Shown piece by piece: positions 50,574 through 59,368 of a DNA stretch of 64,000 bases. How positions within the stretch are numbered: position 1 is the stretch's first letter; the number at the start of each line of letters is the position of its first letter. The notes below the pieces were generated by a model, which worked only from the letters and a program-made list of their open reading frames with translations, was not told the origin of the DNA and ran no database searches. The translations under genes were made by a program, and so were the position numbers. This DNA comes from Janthinobacterium sp051380875 (lineage in GTDB: Bacteria; Pseudomonadota; Gammaproteobacteria; Burkholderiales; Burkholderiaceae_D), in contig NZ_JBNYXW010000019.1 of NCBI RefSeq assembly GCF_051380875.1, positions 1 to 64,000 on the forward strand. The letters are read 5' to 3'.

Positions 50574-51800
50574 TTAGTCTTCCAGTTCTTCCATGCGCTG
50601 CCATTGGGGAAAAGGGTCGGGCAGCGTGCGCCAGGCCGCCATGCCCTTGCGCGTTTCCGTGTCGTTGAGTTGACATTTCTGCAGGTTCGCCTCGATGGCG
50701 GCCTGGTCCATGTCCTGGCCGATGAAGACGATTTCCTGGTAGCGGTCGCCGTAGGTCTCGCTCCAGTCTGCATGCATTTCGGCCAGCGATTCGGCATCCG
50801 TCGGCCAGCGCTCCTTCGGCACGGACGCCCACCACAGGCCCACCGGTTCGATATTCATCAGCTTGCCCGCGCCGGACAGGCTGGCCACCCATTCGGGGCG
50901 GCTGCCCAGCCAGAAATAACCCTTGCTGCGCAGCACTCCCTTGATCGGTTGCGAGATGAAGTCGTGCAGGCGTTGCGCATGGAACGGTTCTCTCGACCGG
51001 TACACGAAACTGCCGATGCCGTAGGTTTGCGTCTCCGGCGTATGCGCGCCCGCCAGCTCCTGGGCCCAGCCAGGCATGCTTGCCGCCTGCTCCAGATTGA
51101 ACAGATTCGTGCCGAGGATGGCGTCCAGCGGCACAACGGACTGGTTCGTCTCGATGATGCGCGCGCCCGGGTTCAGCGCCTTGAGGATGGCCAGCACGCG
51201 CAAGCGCTCGTCGGCAGCCACCATGTCCACCTTGTTGAGGACGATCACATTGGCAAACTCGATCTGTTCGGTGAGCAAGTTGGCCAGCTGGCGGTCGTCG
51301 CCCTCGCCCGCGATTTCGCCGCGCTGCTCCAGGCTGTCTTCGCTGTGAAAATCGGCCAGCAAGTTGGCGCAGTCGACCACGGTGACCATGCAGTCGATGC
51401 GCGCCACGTCGTTCAGGCTGTCGCCGTGCTCGTTCTCGAAGTCGAAGGTGGCGGCCACGGGCATCGGCTCACCCACGCCCGTTGATTCGATCAACAGGTA
51501 GTCGAAACGCTCTTCTGCGGCCAGGCGCCGCACTTCCAGCAACAGGTCGTCGCGCAGGGTGCAGCAGATGCAGCCGTTCGACATTTCCACCAGTTTTTCT
51601 TCCGTGCGCGACAGGGCCGCGCCGGCCGCCTCGGCGCCCTCCCCGACCAGCGAGGCGTCGATATTGACCTCGCTCATGTCGTTGACGATGACGGCCACGC
51701 GCTTGCCTTCGCGATTGCGCAGTATGTGGTTGAGCAAGGTGGTCTTGCCTGCGCCGAGAAAGCCGGACAGGACGGTGACGGGAAGTGTGCGCTGGGTCAT
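50574..51800 (-). CDS. zigA: ZigA-type zinc metallochaperone GTPase
   Basis: A 408-residue CobW/COG0523 protein of the larger ZigA/YeiR-like type. The P-loop is TVLSGFLGAGKTTLLNHIL, the metal motif CICC is in SNGCICCTLRDDL and the guanine motif is LNKVDM. The C-terminal domain has FHAQRLHDFI and WLGSRPEWVASL. ZigA proteins help bacteria grow in zinc limitation and are repressed by Zur. A perfect 11-bp inverted repeat upstream (51850-51898) is a candidate control site, and a Zur-like regulator gene lies 1.7 kb away. Confidence 0.88.
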   Translation of the reverse strand: MTQRTLPVTVLSGFLGAGKTTLLNHILRNREGKRVAVIVNDMSEVNIDASLVGEGAEAAGAALSRTEEKLVEMSNGCICCTLRDDLLLEVRRLAAEERFDYLLIESTGVGEPMPVAATFDFENEHGDSLNDVARIDCMVTVVDCANLLADFHSEDSLEQRGEIAGEGDDRQLANLLTEQIEFANVIVLNKVDMVAADERLRVLAILKALNPGARIIETNQSVVPLDAILGTNLFNLEQAASMPGWAQELAGAHTPETQTYGIGSFVYRSREPFHAQRLHDFISQPIKGVLRSKGYFWLGSRPEWVASLSGAGKLMNIEPVGLWWASVPKERWPTDAESLAEMHADWSETYGDRYQEIVFIGQDMDQAAIEANLQKCQLNDTETRKGMAAWRTLPDPFPQWQRMEELED

Positions 51801-51849
51801 GGAAATCCTTTGGATGAGTCGGAGAGGGGGCAATGGATGGCTTATCTTT

Positions 51850-51898
51850 AAATGCAAGTGTATTGCGTTTTGAATTATAATGCAGCTCACTTGCATTT
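51850..51898. promoter_or_regulatory. Long inverted repeat upstream of the CobW operon (candidate Zur region)
   Basis: AAATGCAAGTG (51850-51860) and CACTTGCATTT (51888-51898) are perfect inverted copies 27 bases apart. The spacer is AT-rich and contains TATAATGCA. It lies 50 bases before the zigA start. It could be two half-sites read by one regulator on either side of the promoter. Confidence 0.55.
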
Positions 51899-52094
51899 GT
51901 GCGGCAATCTTTGATGCGGGCCTGGCGCCACGCCTGCCGGGGGTCGCCCGGCTCGGACAAATCGCTGCGGCCAGGCTGGCAAGGGCCGTGGCTGCCTGCG
52001 CGCAACGCCGTATCCATGCGCCCTGCACGGCTGTCATCGCGGCGTCATATGGCGGCGTTACAGTTGTGTTCTTTGCATCTTTCCGAGGGCGGTA

Positions 52095-54191
52095 ATGAAA
52101 ACAAATTGGGTCATGCTGGCGGCGCTGGCAAGTGTGGGTTTAACTGGCTGCAACGGTGGTGCAACGACGGCGCTGGTCATTCCGGAAGGCACGACGGTCA
52201 CCGTGGCGTTGCTGGAAACGACGGACATCCATTCGAATGTGCTCAGCTATAACTACTACGCGCTGGCCGAAGACACCAGCCTGGGACTGGAACGCACGTC
52301 CACCCTGATCCAGGCGGCGCGCGCGGAAAATCCGAACAATGTCTTGCTCGACGATGGCGACGTCATCCAGGGCACCTTGCTGGCAGACTTGCAGGCCGTG
52401 GCCGCCCCCGTGCCGTGTACCGGCACCCTGGCCGTGCACAAGGCCATGAACGCGCTCAAGTACGACGCGGGCGGCATGGGCAACCACGAATTCAACTACG
52501 GCCTGGCGTACCTGAGCCAGATCACCAACACGGATTTCGGCATTCCCGGCGTGGCCAAGCCGGCCGGCAACTGCGGCGCGCCCACCTTCCCTTCCGTGCT
52601 GAGCAACGTCGTCGGCGTGGCCAGCGGCAAGCCCATCTTCCAGCCCTACACCTTGCTGCCGCGCGACTTCACGGCCGTGAAGCCGGACGGCAGCAAGCTC
52701 AATGTGAAAATCAATGTGGGCGTGCTGAGCTTTGTGCCGCCGCAAATCCTCGAATGGGATCAAAAAGTGCTCGCCGGCAAGGTTAGCGTGACGGGCGTGC
52801 AGGAAGCGGCCAGGCAATACGTGCCGGAACTGCGCAGCAAGGGCGCCGACATCGTCGTGGCCCTGTCGCATGGCGGCCTGGACACCAGCGCCTACAGCCC
52901 GAAGATGGAAAACGGCAGCTATCACCTGACCAGCACGGGCATCGACGCGCTGATGATCGGCCACTCGCATTTGATCTTCCCGAAAGGCAAGGAAGTGGGC
53001 GCCGCCGCGCTGGACGCCTCGTTTACCGCCTTCCCGGCCAGCGCGAAGATCGACGCCGATAACGGTTTCGTCAACGGCGTGCCCACCGTCATGGCGCAAA
53101 GCTGGGGCCGCCGCCTGGGCATCATCAAATTGACCATGGCTTACCAGGGCGGTAAATGGGTGGTGCAGCCGACCAAGACCACGGTCGAGTCGCGCGGCTT
53201 CAAGTACACGGATGGCACGACCCTGGTGAAAGCCGACCCGGCCATCGCGCCGCTGGTCGCCACCGAGCACGCGGCCACCATCGCCTACGCCAAGCAGCCG
53301 CTGGGCATCAGCACGGACTTCGAGATGTCCGCCTATTTCGCGCTGGTGGGCGACGTCAGCGCCATCCAGCTGGTGAACCAGGCGCAGCTCGACTACGTGA
53401 AGAACTTCATCGCCACCAGCACGGACGCTACCTTGTCGGGCTACAAGAATATCCCCGTCATTTCGTGCAGCGCGCCATTCAAGGCGGGCCGCAACGGACC
53501 ATCGGACTTCACGGACGTGGCCGCAGGCGCCACGCCAGCCGCACCGATTGGCTTGCAGGTGCGCAATCCGGGCGATTTGTATTTATATAGCAATAACAAC
53601 CTGCAAGCCGTGAAGATCAAGGGTTCGGACTTGAAGGCATGGCTGGAAACGTCGGCCAGGCAGTTTGCCCAGATCAACCCGGCCAATACCGCCGAGCAGG
53701 ATCTGGTGCCCTCGTATGGCACGATTTACAACTATGACGTGTTTTACGCGGAAAACAATGCGCTGACGTACCAGATCGACGTGACGAAAGTGGCTGGCAG
53801 CCGCATCGTCAACCTCACGTACAAGGGTGCGCCCGTGGCCGATGGCGATGATTTCATCGTTGCCACCAACGACTACCGCGCCGGCGGCGGCGGCGCCGTG
53901 CCTGGCATCGACGGCAGCAAGACCATCATCAAGTCGCCGGACGCCAACCAGGCCGTGGTCAGCAATTACCTGGCGTCGCTGAGCACCAAGGGCGGCAAGG
54001 TGACTCTTGCCAACAACGGCAGTGCGCGCAGCTGGAGCTTCGTCAAGACTGCCACGGCCGGCCCCGTGATCCTGCGCTCGGCACCGGGCCACCTGGCGCT
54101 GGCGCAAAGCGGCGGCATCGCCAACGTGGCGTCCGAAGGCGGGCTCGACGCGAGCGGCTTTGCCAAGTACCGCATCGATCTCAGCAAATAA
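52095..54191 (+). CDS. CpdB-like 2',3'-cyclic-nucleotide phosphodiesterase/3'-nucleotidase, lipoprotein
   Basis: A 698-residue secreted metallophosphoesterase. The signal has a lipobox (ASVGLTGCNGG), so it is a lipoprotein, unlike the soluble CpdB of enterics. The N-terminal metallophosphatase domain has LLETTDIHSNV, DDGDVIQGT, GMGNHEFNYG and GHSHLIFPKG. The 5'-nucleotidase C-terminal domain (about 400-640) includes NPGDLYLYSNNNLQAVKIKG and TNDYRAGGGGAVPG. It probably hydrolyses nucleotides in the periplasm for phosphate or nucleoside uptake. Confidence 0.88.
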   Translation: MKTNWVMLAALASVGLTGCNGGATTALVIPEGTTVTVALLETTDIHSNVLSYNYYALAEDTSLGLERTSTLIQAARAENPNNVLLDDGDVIQGTLLADLQAVAAPVPCTGTLAVHKAMNALKYDAGGMGNHEFNYGLAYLSQITNTDFGIPGVAKPAGNCGAPTFPSVLSNVVGVASGKPIFQPYTLLPRDFTAVKPDGSKLNVKINVGVLSFVPPQILEWDQKVLAGKVSVTGVQEAARQYVPELRSKGADIVVALSHGGLDTSAYSPKMENGSYHLTSTGIDALMIGHSHLIFPKGKEVGAAALDASFTAFPASAKIDADNGFVNGVPTVMAQSWGRRLGIIKLTMAYQGGKWVVQPTKTTVESRGFKYTDGTTLVKADPAIAPLVATEHAATIAYAKQPLGISTDFEMSAYFALVGDVSAIQLVNQAQLDYVKNFIATSTDATLSGYKNIPVISCSAPFKAGRNGPSDFTDVAAGATPAAPIGLQVRNPGDLYLYSNNNLQAVKIKGSDLKAWLETSARQFAQINPANTAEQDLVPSYGTIYNYDVFYAENNALTYQIDVTKVAGSRIVNLTYKGAPVADGDDFIVATNDYRAGGGGAVPGIDGSKTIIKSPDANQAVVSNYLASLSTKGGKVTLANNGSARSWSFVKTATAGPVILRSAPGHLALAQSGGIANVASEGGLDASGFAKYRIDLSK

Positions 54192-54211
54192 GTTGCGTTA
54201 ATAGCTCTGCG

Positions 54212-54246
54212 GGCCGGGATTACGACTGTTCCGGCCTGTCTTTCTT
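54212..54246 (+). terminator. Possible terminator after the phosphodiesterase gene
   Basis: GGCCGG (54212-54217) pairs with CCGGCC (54231-54236), followed by the T-rich TGTCTTTCTT. The 13-base loop makes it only moderately convincing. Confidence 0.4.
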
Positions 54247-54259
54247 GAAAGTGATCAGG

Positions 54260-54952
54260 ATGAAACATGCTCTCTCCCTGCCCGCCATCGTGCTCGCTAC
54301 CGCGCTGGCGGCCTGCCAGTCCTCGCCGCCGCCCACGGCGGCAGAAATCGAAGCCGTCGCCATGCACGCGCGCCAGGCGGGCGACCACAAGGCCGAGCGC
54401 CGTGTGCGCAGCTGGGCCAACAAGGACATGCCCGTCGCCGAGCGCGAACTGGCCCTCATTTACCAGTCCCGTCCAGCGCGCCGCGCCGATGCCTTGACCT
54501 TGTTCGAGCAGGCGGCCCGCGCCGGCGACACGGAGGCGGCGTTCGAACTGGGCCAGATGTTGCGTCCAGCTACGCCGGACCAGGCATGGCCGTGGTATCG
54601 CCAAGCGGCGCAGCAAGGCCATGCAAAAGCGGCCCTGATGCTGGGACTGCTGGCCGCAAATGGCGAAGGCGTGCCGAAAGACCCGGCAGTGGCGGCGCGC
54701 TGGCTGGAAAAGTCTGGCGAACTGGGCAACCCGCACGCCATGTTTTTGCTGTACAACGCCTACCGCGAAGGCCGCGGCGTGGCGCGCGACTTGGCCAAGG
54801 GCCGTGCCTTGCTGGAAGAAGCAGCCCACCACGAATACCCGCCCGCCATCCAGGAACTGGCCATGACGGTGCAGGCGGACGATGCCTTGCGCGCCGGCCA
54901 CCTGATGAAGGAAGCGACCGAGCACCGGCATAACAACTGGAACAAGTTTTAA
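54260..54952 (+). CDS. Sel1/TPR-like repeat lipoprotein
   Basis: A 230-residue lipoprotein with lipobox TALAACQSS. Helical Sel1-type repeats follow, for example ADALTLFEQAARAGDTEAAF, AWPWYRQAAQQGHAKAALML and AARWLEKSGELGNPHAMFLL. Such repeats bind partner proteins in the periplasm. The start is the ATG at 54260; a TTG at 54245 would add five residues before the signal. No partner is obvious, and the neighbours appear unrelated. Confidence 0.8.
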   Translation: MKHALSLPAIVLATALAACQSSPPPTAAEIEAVAMHARQAGDHKAERRVRSWANKDMPVAERELALIYQSRPARRADALTLFEQAARAGDTEAAFELGQMLRPATPDQAWPWYRQAAQQGHAKAALMLGLLAANGEGVPKDPAVAARWLEKSGELGNPHAMFLLYNAYREGRGVARDLAKGRALLEEAAHHEYPPAIQELAMTVQADDALRAGHLMKEATEHRHNNWNKF

Positions 54953-55058
54953 GCCAGGTCAAGGCCGGGCAGGATTGTTGAATGTTCCGCCCGCAACAGG
55001 CATACGCTGGGCGGGCACGGACAAGCCGTCCTTGCGCAAGCTGATCGCGAGGCAACGC

Positions 55059-55346
55059 ATGACAGATCCCCGAAGTGGCCCCATGAAAAAGTCCGACCTG
55101 CAATTCGTGTATGCCGATGGCGCGGCGGCCGGCGACGACCCGGCGCAGCGCCACCTGCCCGACAGCGCGCTGCTGAACCGCAACGAATGGTACGAGGTGC
55201 TGTTCAGCTGCAACAGCTGGTCGGGCGGCAGCCTGGCGACGGCGCTCAAATGCGAACGACTGATCCAGCGCCACTTGCCGGCCGAGATACGCGGCCACGG
55301 GGCGGTTCTGACGTGGCTGCGGGCGAACTGGGCCAAATACCGCTGA
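55059..55346 (+). CDS. Small protein of unknown function
   Basis: About 95 residues without signal peptide or membrane helix. Visible blocks are KKSDLQFVYADGAAAGDDPA and LNRNEWYEVLFSCNSW, with a charged C-terminal helix (ILTWLRANWAKYR-like). Codon use is like the neighbours and the ATG at 55059 follows GCGAGG, so it is probably real. A second ATG at 55083 is possible. I do not recognise the family. Confidence 0.5.
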   Translation: MTDPRSGPMKKSDLQFVYADGAAAGDDPAQRHLPDSALLNRNEWYEVLFSCNSWSGGSLATALKCERLIQRHLPAEIRGHGAVLTWLRANWAKYR

Positions 55347-55423
55347 GATGGCAGCGGTGGCGAGCGGCCTTGCGCGGCGTCAAACGTGTTGCGGAGAGTA
55401 TTGCCGAGAGGCTATGATAGATT

Positions 55424-55445
55424 CGCCGCTTCTTCGGAGGCGGCG
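55424..55445 (+). other. Stable hairpin with a TTCG loop
   Basis: CGCCGCTTC (55424-55432) pairs with GAGGCGGCG (55437-55445) through nine positions including one wobble, closed by a TTCG tetraloop. It lies between the small gene and katA, with no T-run after it. It could end transcription or sit in the katA leader. Confidence 0.5.
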
Positions 55446-55618
55446 GGGCTGCTGCCGGCCTCGAAATGGATTACACTGAAATTGCTTTTTAGAAATCTGT
55501 TGCTCTGGACCAGCCCCGGTGAGTGCCGCATGTGCGTACTGCATGCCGACTCAACCCAGCCAGTATTTGAGTCGATACCTGGGCTCGTCCGTTGACCTCA
55601 CTATAAAGAAAGAGTCCA

Positions 55619-57055
55619 ATGAAAAAGCTGACCACCGCCTTTGGCGCACCTGTTGTGGACAATCAAAACATCCAGACGGCTGGCCCGCGTGGCCCTGCCC
55701 TGTTGCAAGATGTGTGGTTCCTGGAAAAGCTGGCCCACTTCGACCGCGAAGTCATCCCGGAACGCCGCATGCATGCCAAGGGTTCCGGTGCGCACGGTAC
55801 ATTTACCGTCACGCACGACATCACGCGCTATACGCGGGCAAAGATTTTTGGCGAAGTGGGCAAGAAAACGCCGATGTTTGCCCGCTTTTCCACGGTGGCC
55901 GGCGAACGCGGCGCGGCGGACGCGGAACGCGACATCCGCGGTTTCGCCCTGAAATTCTATACGGAAGAAGGCAATTGGGACTTGGTGGGCAACAATACGC
56001 CCGTGTTCTTTATGCGCGACCCGCTGAAATTCCCCGACCTGAATCACGCCATCAAGCGCGACCCGCGCACTGGCTTGCGCAGCGCCAACAGTAACTGGGA
56101 CTTCTGGACTTCGCTGCCCGAAGCGCTGCACCAGGTGACGGTGGTGATGAGCGACCGGGGCTTGCCGCGCAGCTTCCGCCACATGCACGGCTTCGGTAGC
56201 CATACCTTCAGCTTCCTGAATGCGCAAAGCGAGCGTTTCTGGGTCAAGTTCACCTTTAAAACCCAGCAAGGCATCGAAAACCTGACCGATGCGCAAGCCG
56301 CGGAATTGGTCGGCAAGGACCGCGAAAGCTCGCACCGCGATTTGTATGACAGCATCGAAAACAAGGAGTTCCCGCGTTGGACCCTGTTCGTACAGATCAT
56401 GCCGGAAAAAGACGCGGGCACGTATCACATCAACCCGTTCGACCTGTCGAAAGTGTGGCCGCACGGCGACTATCCGCTGATCGAAGTCGGCGTGATGGAA
56501 CTGACCCGCAATGCGGACAACCACTTCGCCGAAGTCGAGCAGGCCGCCTTCAACCCGGCCAATGTGGTGCCCGGCATCAGCTTTTCGCCGGACAAGATGC
56601 TGCAAGGCCGCTTGTTCTCGTATGGCGATGCGCAGCGCTACCGCCTGGGCGTCAACCACAGCCACATTCCCGTCAACGCGCCGAAATGCCCGTTCCACAG
56701 CTACCACCGCGACGGCCAGATGCGCGTCGACGGCAACCAGGGCGGCACCCTGGGCTATGAACCGAACAGTGAGCAAGAATGGGCCGAGCAGCCCGACTTC
56801 CGCGAACCGCCCCTGAGCCTGGAAGGTGCGGCCGATCACTGGAACCACCGCGTCGACGAAGATTATTATTCGCAGCCGCGCGCCCTGTTCCAGCTGATGG
56901 CTCCGGCACAGCAGCAGGTGCTGTTCGAGAATACGGCGCGCGCCATCTCGGGCGCGTCCGATGAAGTCAAGCAACGCCACATCGGCAACTGTACCCTGTG
57001 CGACCCGGCCTATGGCGCGGGCGTGGCCGAAGCAATAGCCCGCTTGAGCAAATAA
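55619..57055 (+). CDS. katA: Monofunctional heme catalase
   Basis: A 478-residue clade 3, small-subunit catalase that turns hydrogen peroxide into water and oxygen. The active-site His52 lies in RRMHAKGSGAHG and the distal Asn in DLVGNNTPVFF. The heme ligand Tyr335 is in RLFSYGDAQRYRLG. The length and the NADPH-binding-type C-terminus are normal. No signal peptide is seen. Transcription starts somewhere in the 270-base gap upstream; I found no clear OxyR site. A terminator lies just after the gene. Confidence 0.97.
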   Translation: MKKLTTAFGAPVVDNQNIQTAGPRGPALLQDVWFLEKLAHFDREVIPERRMHAKGSGAHGTFTVTHDITRYTRAKIFGEVGKKTPMFARFSTVAGERGAADAERDIRGFALKFYTEEGNWDLVGNNTPVFFMRDPLKFPDLNHAIKRDPRTGLRSANSNWDFWTSLPEALHQVTVVMSDRGLPRSFRHMHGFGSHTFSFLNAQSERFWVKFTFKTQQGIENLTDAQAAELVGKDRESSHRDLYDSIENKEFPRWTLFVQIMPEKDAGTYHINPFDLSKVWPHGDYPLIEVGVMELTRNADNHFAEVEQAAFNPANVVPGISFSPDKMLQGRLFSYGDAQRYRLGVNHSHIPVNAPKCPFHSYHRDGQMRVDGNQGGTLGYEPNSEQEWAEQPDFREPPLSLEGAADHWNHRVDEDYYSQPRALFQLMAPAQQQVLFENTARAISGASDEVKQRHIGNCTLCDPAYGAGVAEAIARLSK

Positions 57056-57080
57056 GCCGCCCACGGCAGCCAGACAGGCA

Positions 57081-57110
57081 AGGAAGGCCCACAAGCAGGC
57101 CTTCCTCTTT
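57081..57110. terminator. Terminator after katA
   Basis: AGGAAGGCC (57081-57089) pairs perfectly with GGCCTTCCT (57098-57106), followed by CTTT. It lies between convergent genes and may serve both. Confidence 0.65.
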
Positions 57111-57211
57111 CGCTTGCAAGAGAATGGCAGCAAGAGTATGCCCGCAAAAGTACGGCCGCAAAATACGCCAGCAGGCGCCGGCCGCAGCGCCAATATGCCA
57201 GCCAGCGCCTA

Positions 57212-57556
57212 CTAGCGCTGGATATCGATCTGGCCCGTGATACTCGTCTCTACCGGATATCCCTCGACTTGCGACGGCACGCGCCGCTTGACAGATGCGT
57301 CGCGCAGGTACAGCACGATGGCTTCCTTGCCGACGGCCGTTTGCCCCAGGCTGACGCCTTCGACGCCGTCGATGGCCAGCAAGGAGCGCTCGTTGCGCCG
57401 TTTTGCCGCTTCCAGCAGGCCCTGTGGCAGCGGCTGAGCCGGTTGGCCAAGGCTGGCGCCAGGCGCGCCTTGATCGCTGGTGCCATCGGGCAGATAAGAC
57501 ATGGCGGCATCTTCGAAGATGGCCGATGGCGACTGCATGAATTTACTGTTTGACAT
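57212..57556 (-). CDS. Small companion protein of the trypsin-like protease
   Basis: A 114-residue soluble protein. Residues 55-112 (LAIDGVEGVSLGQTAVGKEA, IVLYLRDASVKRR, VEGYPVETSITGQID) have the same order of elements as the region before the catalytic domain of the protease encoded upstream (QGVSIGLGEG, LTLYVAEPTSVDRA, VPVNIVVTGLID). This suggests a stand-alone copy of that regulatory or chaperone-like domain. AGGAGG lies 7-8 bases before the ATG. It follows the protease by 161 bases on the same strand. The function is unknown; inhibitor or folding helper are options. Confidence 0.65.
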   Translation of the reverse strand: MSNSKFMQSPSAIFEDAAMSYLPDGTSDQGAPGASLGQPAQPLPQGLLEAAKRRNERSLLAIDGVEGVSLGQTAVGKEAIVLYLRDASVKRRVPSQVEGYPVETSITGQIDIQR

Positions 57557-57717
57557 GACAAACCCTCCTGATGCTATCGATGATACACGCGGCAACCCGG
57601 CGCCTCGACGCCCGCTTGCCGGGCAGAGCCATGTGCGGCATCTATTGCTGACCATATCATCATCGTGCAAAAGGCGGCGCAGTGCAAGGCGCGCATCGCG
57701 CCGCCGGACCCCATACT

Positions 57718-58899
57718 TCATGTGTACAGCTTGATGTCGAGCGCCACCACCACGCGGCGCATCTGGTTGGCAAACGTGATATTGCCGCCACCGGCAAACA
57801 GCAGGCCGACGGGATTGCGCTGCTGATTCCAGGTCCAGATGGACGAGCCAGAGTCGCCGCCCGCGCTGAACGCGCCGCTCACGCCCGTGATGGCGATCTG
57901 GTCCTGGAACAGCGCGATCCTGCCGCTGCCGTAATTGACGTTGATGGTGGCGCCCAGGCCCGTGATGCGCCCCTGCGTCAATTGCGTGGTGCGTCCCGAT
58001 TTTCCCACCAGCATGCCCAGCGAGGGCGCCACCAGCGCATTGCTGATGCGGAAATACGCGGGCATGCCGCCGCTCAGATAGACCAGTTCGGGCCGCACCC
58101 GGTCTGGCCAGGCCCAGCCGGTGGCGCAATCGACAAAATTGACGCCGCCGCTGAAATTGATGGGCACGAAGCGTTCCAGCACGGCGACCTGGTCTTGCGG
58201 GCAGCGGCCGCCATCGATGGGGCCGGGCTGCACAATGCAATCGTTGAACACGGCGCTGTTGGAATTGGCCAGCACGTGATTATTACTCAGTATCATCAAG
58301 CGGCTGTTGCGCGGCGCGCTGCGGCCCACGGCCAGGCAGCCGATGGAGCCAGCCGTGATGCGGAAATGTCCGACCGAGACGCCGCCCGGTGCCGGACGCA
58401 AACGGAAACGGTGGGGCTGGGCGTCGATCAAGCCCGTGACGACGATATTCACGGGCACATTGTCGCTGGCCACGGCGCGCAAGCCCATGGCGCCCACGAT
58501 GGCGGCCTTGGCACGGTCGACGGAGGTTGGCTCGGCGACATACAGGGTCAGCGCCGGCATGCCCGGTTCGCCGGACGAACTGTCGCTGGCTCCCTCGCCC
58601 AGGCCGATGGACACGCCCTGGATATTGCCCCCATCGCTGAAGGCATCTGCCGCGCGCACGCCGCGCGCCTGTGAAATAGCCTGGCGCATGCCGTCTTCGA
58701 TGCTGCGCTTAATTTCCAGCAATTCCATGCTGACGCCACTCAAGGCCTCGGGCACGTCCGATGCGGACGCGCTCTCGATCATGCCACCGTCCTCGCCAGG
58801 CACGGCGAACTGATTGACCGCCTCTTCATCGTCTGCAGTTTGCCCCCCGCCAGCGCTGCCCGGTGGGGCGCTGAAACCATTGTCATTGCCAAACATCAT
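57718..58899 (-). CDS. Trypsin-like serine protease with an N-terminal regulatory domain
   Basis: A 393-residue protein without a signal peptide. Residues 1-60 are a low-complexity acidic stretch (AGGGQTADDEEAVNQFAVPG). Residues 75-165 form a small alpha/beta domain like the companion protein at 57212-57556. The chymotrypsin-fold domain follows, with His in MILSNNHVLANSN and the Ser in SAGGDSGSSIWTW. The catalytic Asp is not clear. AGGAG precedes the two ATGs at 58899. The lack of export signal and the glycine-rich loops suggest an intracellular protease or one secreted by another route. Confidence 0.75.
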   Translation of the reverse strand: MMFGNDNGFSAPPGSAGGGQTADDEEAVNQFAVPGEDGGMIESASASDVPEALSGVSMELLEIKRSIEDGMRQAISQARGVRAADAFSDGGNIQGVSIGLGEGASDSSSGEPGMPALTLYVAEPTSVDRAKAAIVGAMGLRAVASDNVPVNIVVTGLIDAQPHRFRLRPAPGGVSVGHFRITAGSIGCLAVGRSAPRNSRLMILSNNHVLANSNSAVFNDCIVQPGPIDGGRCPQDQVAVLERFVPINFSGGVNFVDCATGWAWPDRVRPELVYLSGGMPAYFRISNALVAPSLGMLVGKSGRTTQLTQGRITGLGATINVNYGSGRIALFQDQIAITGVSGAFSAGGDSGSSIWTWNQQRNPVGLLFAGGGNITFANQMRRVVVALDIKLYT

Positions 58900-59368
58900 G
58901 TTCTCCTCATAGGTCGCTCGGAATATCCAGTGTGGGTACGCCACGGTGCGCGGTATTGATCTGGATTAAACTGCGCTGGCGCTGGCATACCGGGCGCGCC
59001 CTGTGCTAAAGGCGTTGGAAATAGTTCCGTTCTCAAGCTTGAGCGAGATCAGCGGTGCAGACAGGGGCTGCGCCGTATACTGGATCGACGAACTGAGAAA
59101 AGGGGCTGCTCCAGCAATGAGGTCACGATGACGAGCCTAGGCACCTAGAACGATGCAGCTGCAGGCGACGAGGCGGCGGACGCAGCGGACGCGGCGCCTG
59201 ATGGGCTTGATGGCGAAGGCCAGCGCAGGTTTCGTGCGCACCATGGCCACTCGGCATGGCCGCTTATGTGGCTGAACAACGCCTGCGTCCGTGGTGCGGC
59301 ACCTTTGGCGGCGTCATCGGGCAAGTCCTGCCCGCCAACGCCGCCCTCACGCCATCGTCACGCAACCG
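58900..59368. other. Intergenic region without recognised gene
   Basis: It holds the promoter region of the leftward protease gene. It also contains a GC-rich low-complexity stretch (around 59165-59205, repeated GCGGACGCAGCGGACGCGG) that opens short frames without family features or good ribosome sites. I see no RNA gene or repeat pair. Confidence 0.5.

Noticed and set aside
58900..59368. Short open frames in the low-complexity stretch after the epimerase
   Set aside because: They are Arg/Ala-rich by composition only, without ribosome sites or homology-like features.
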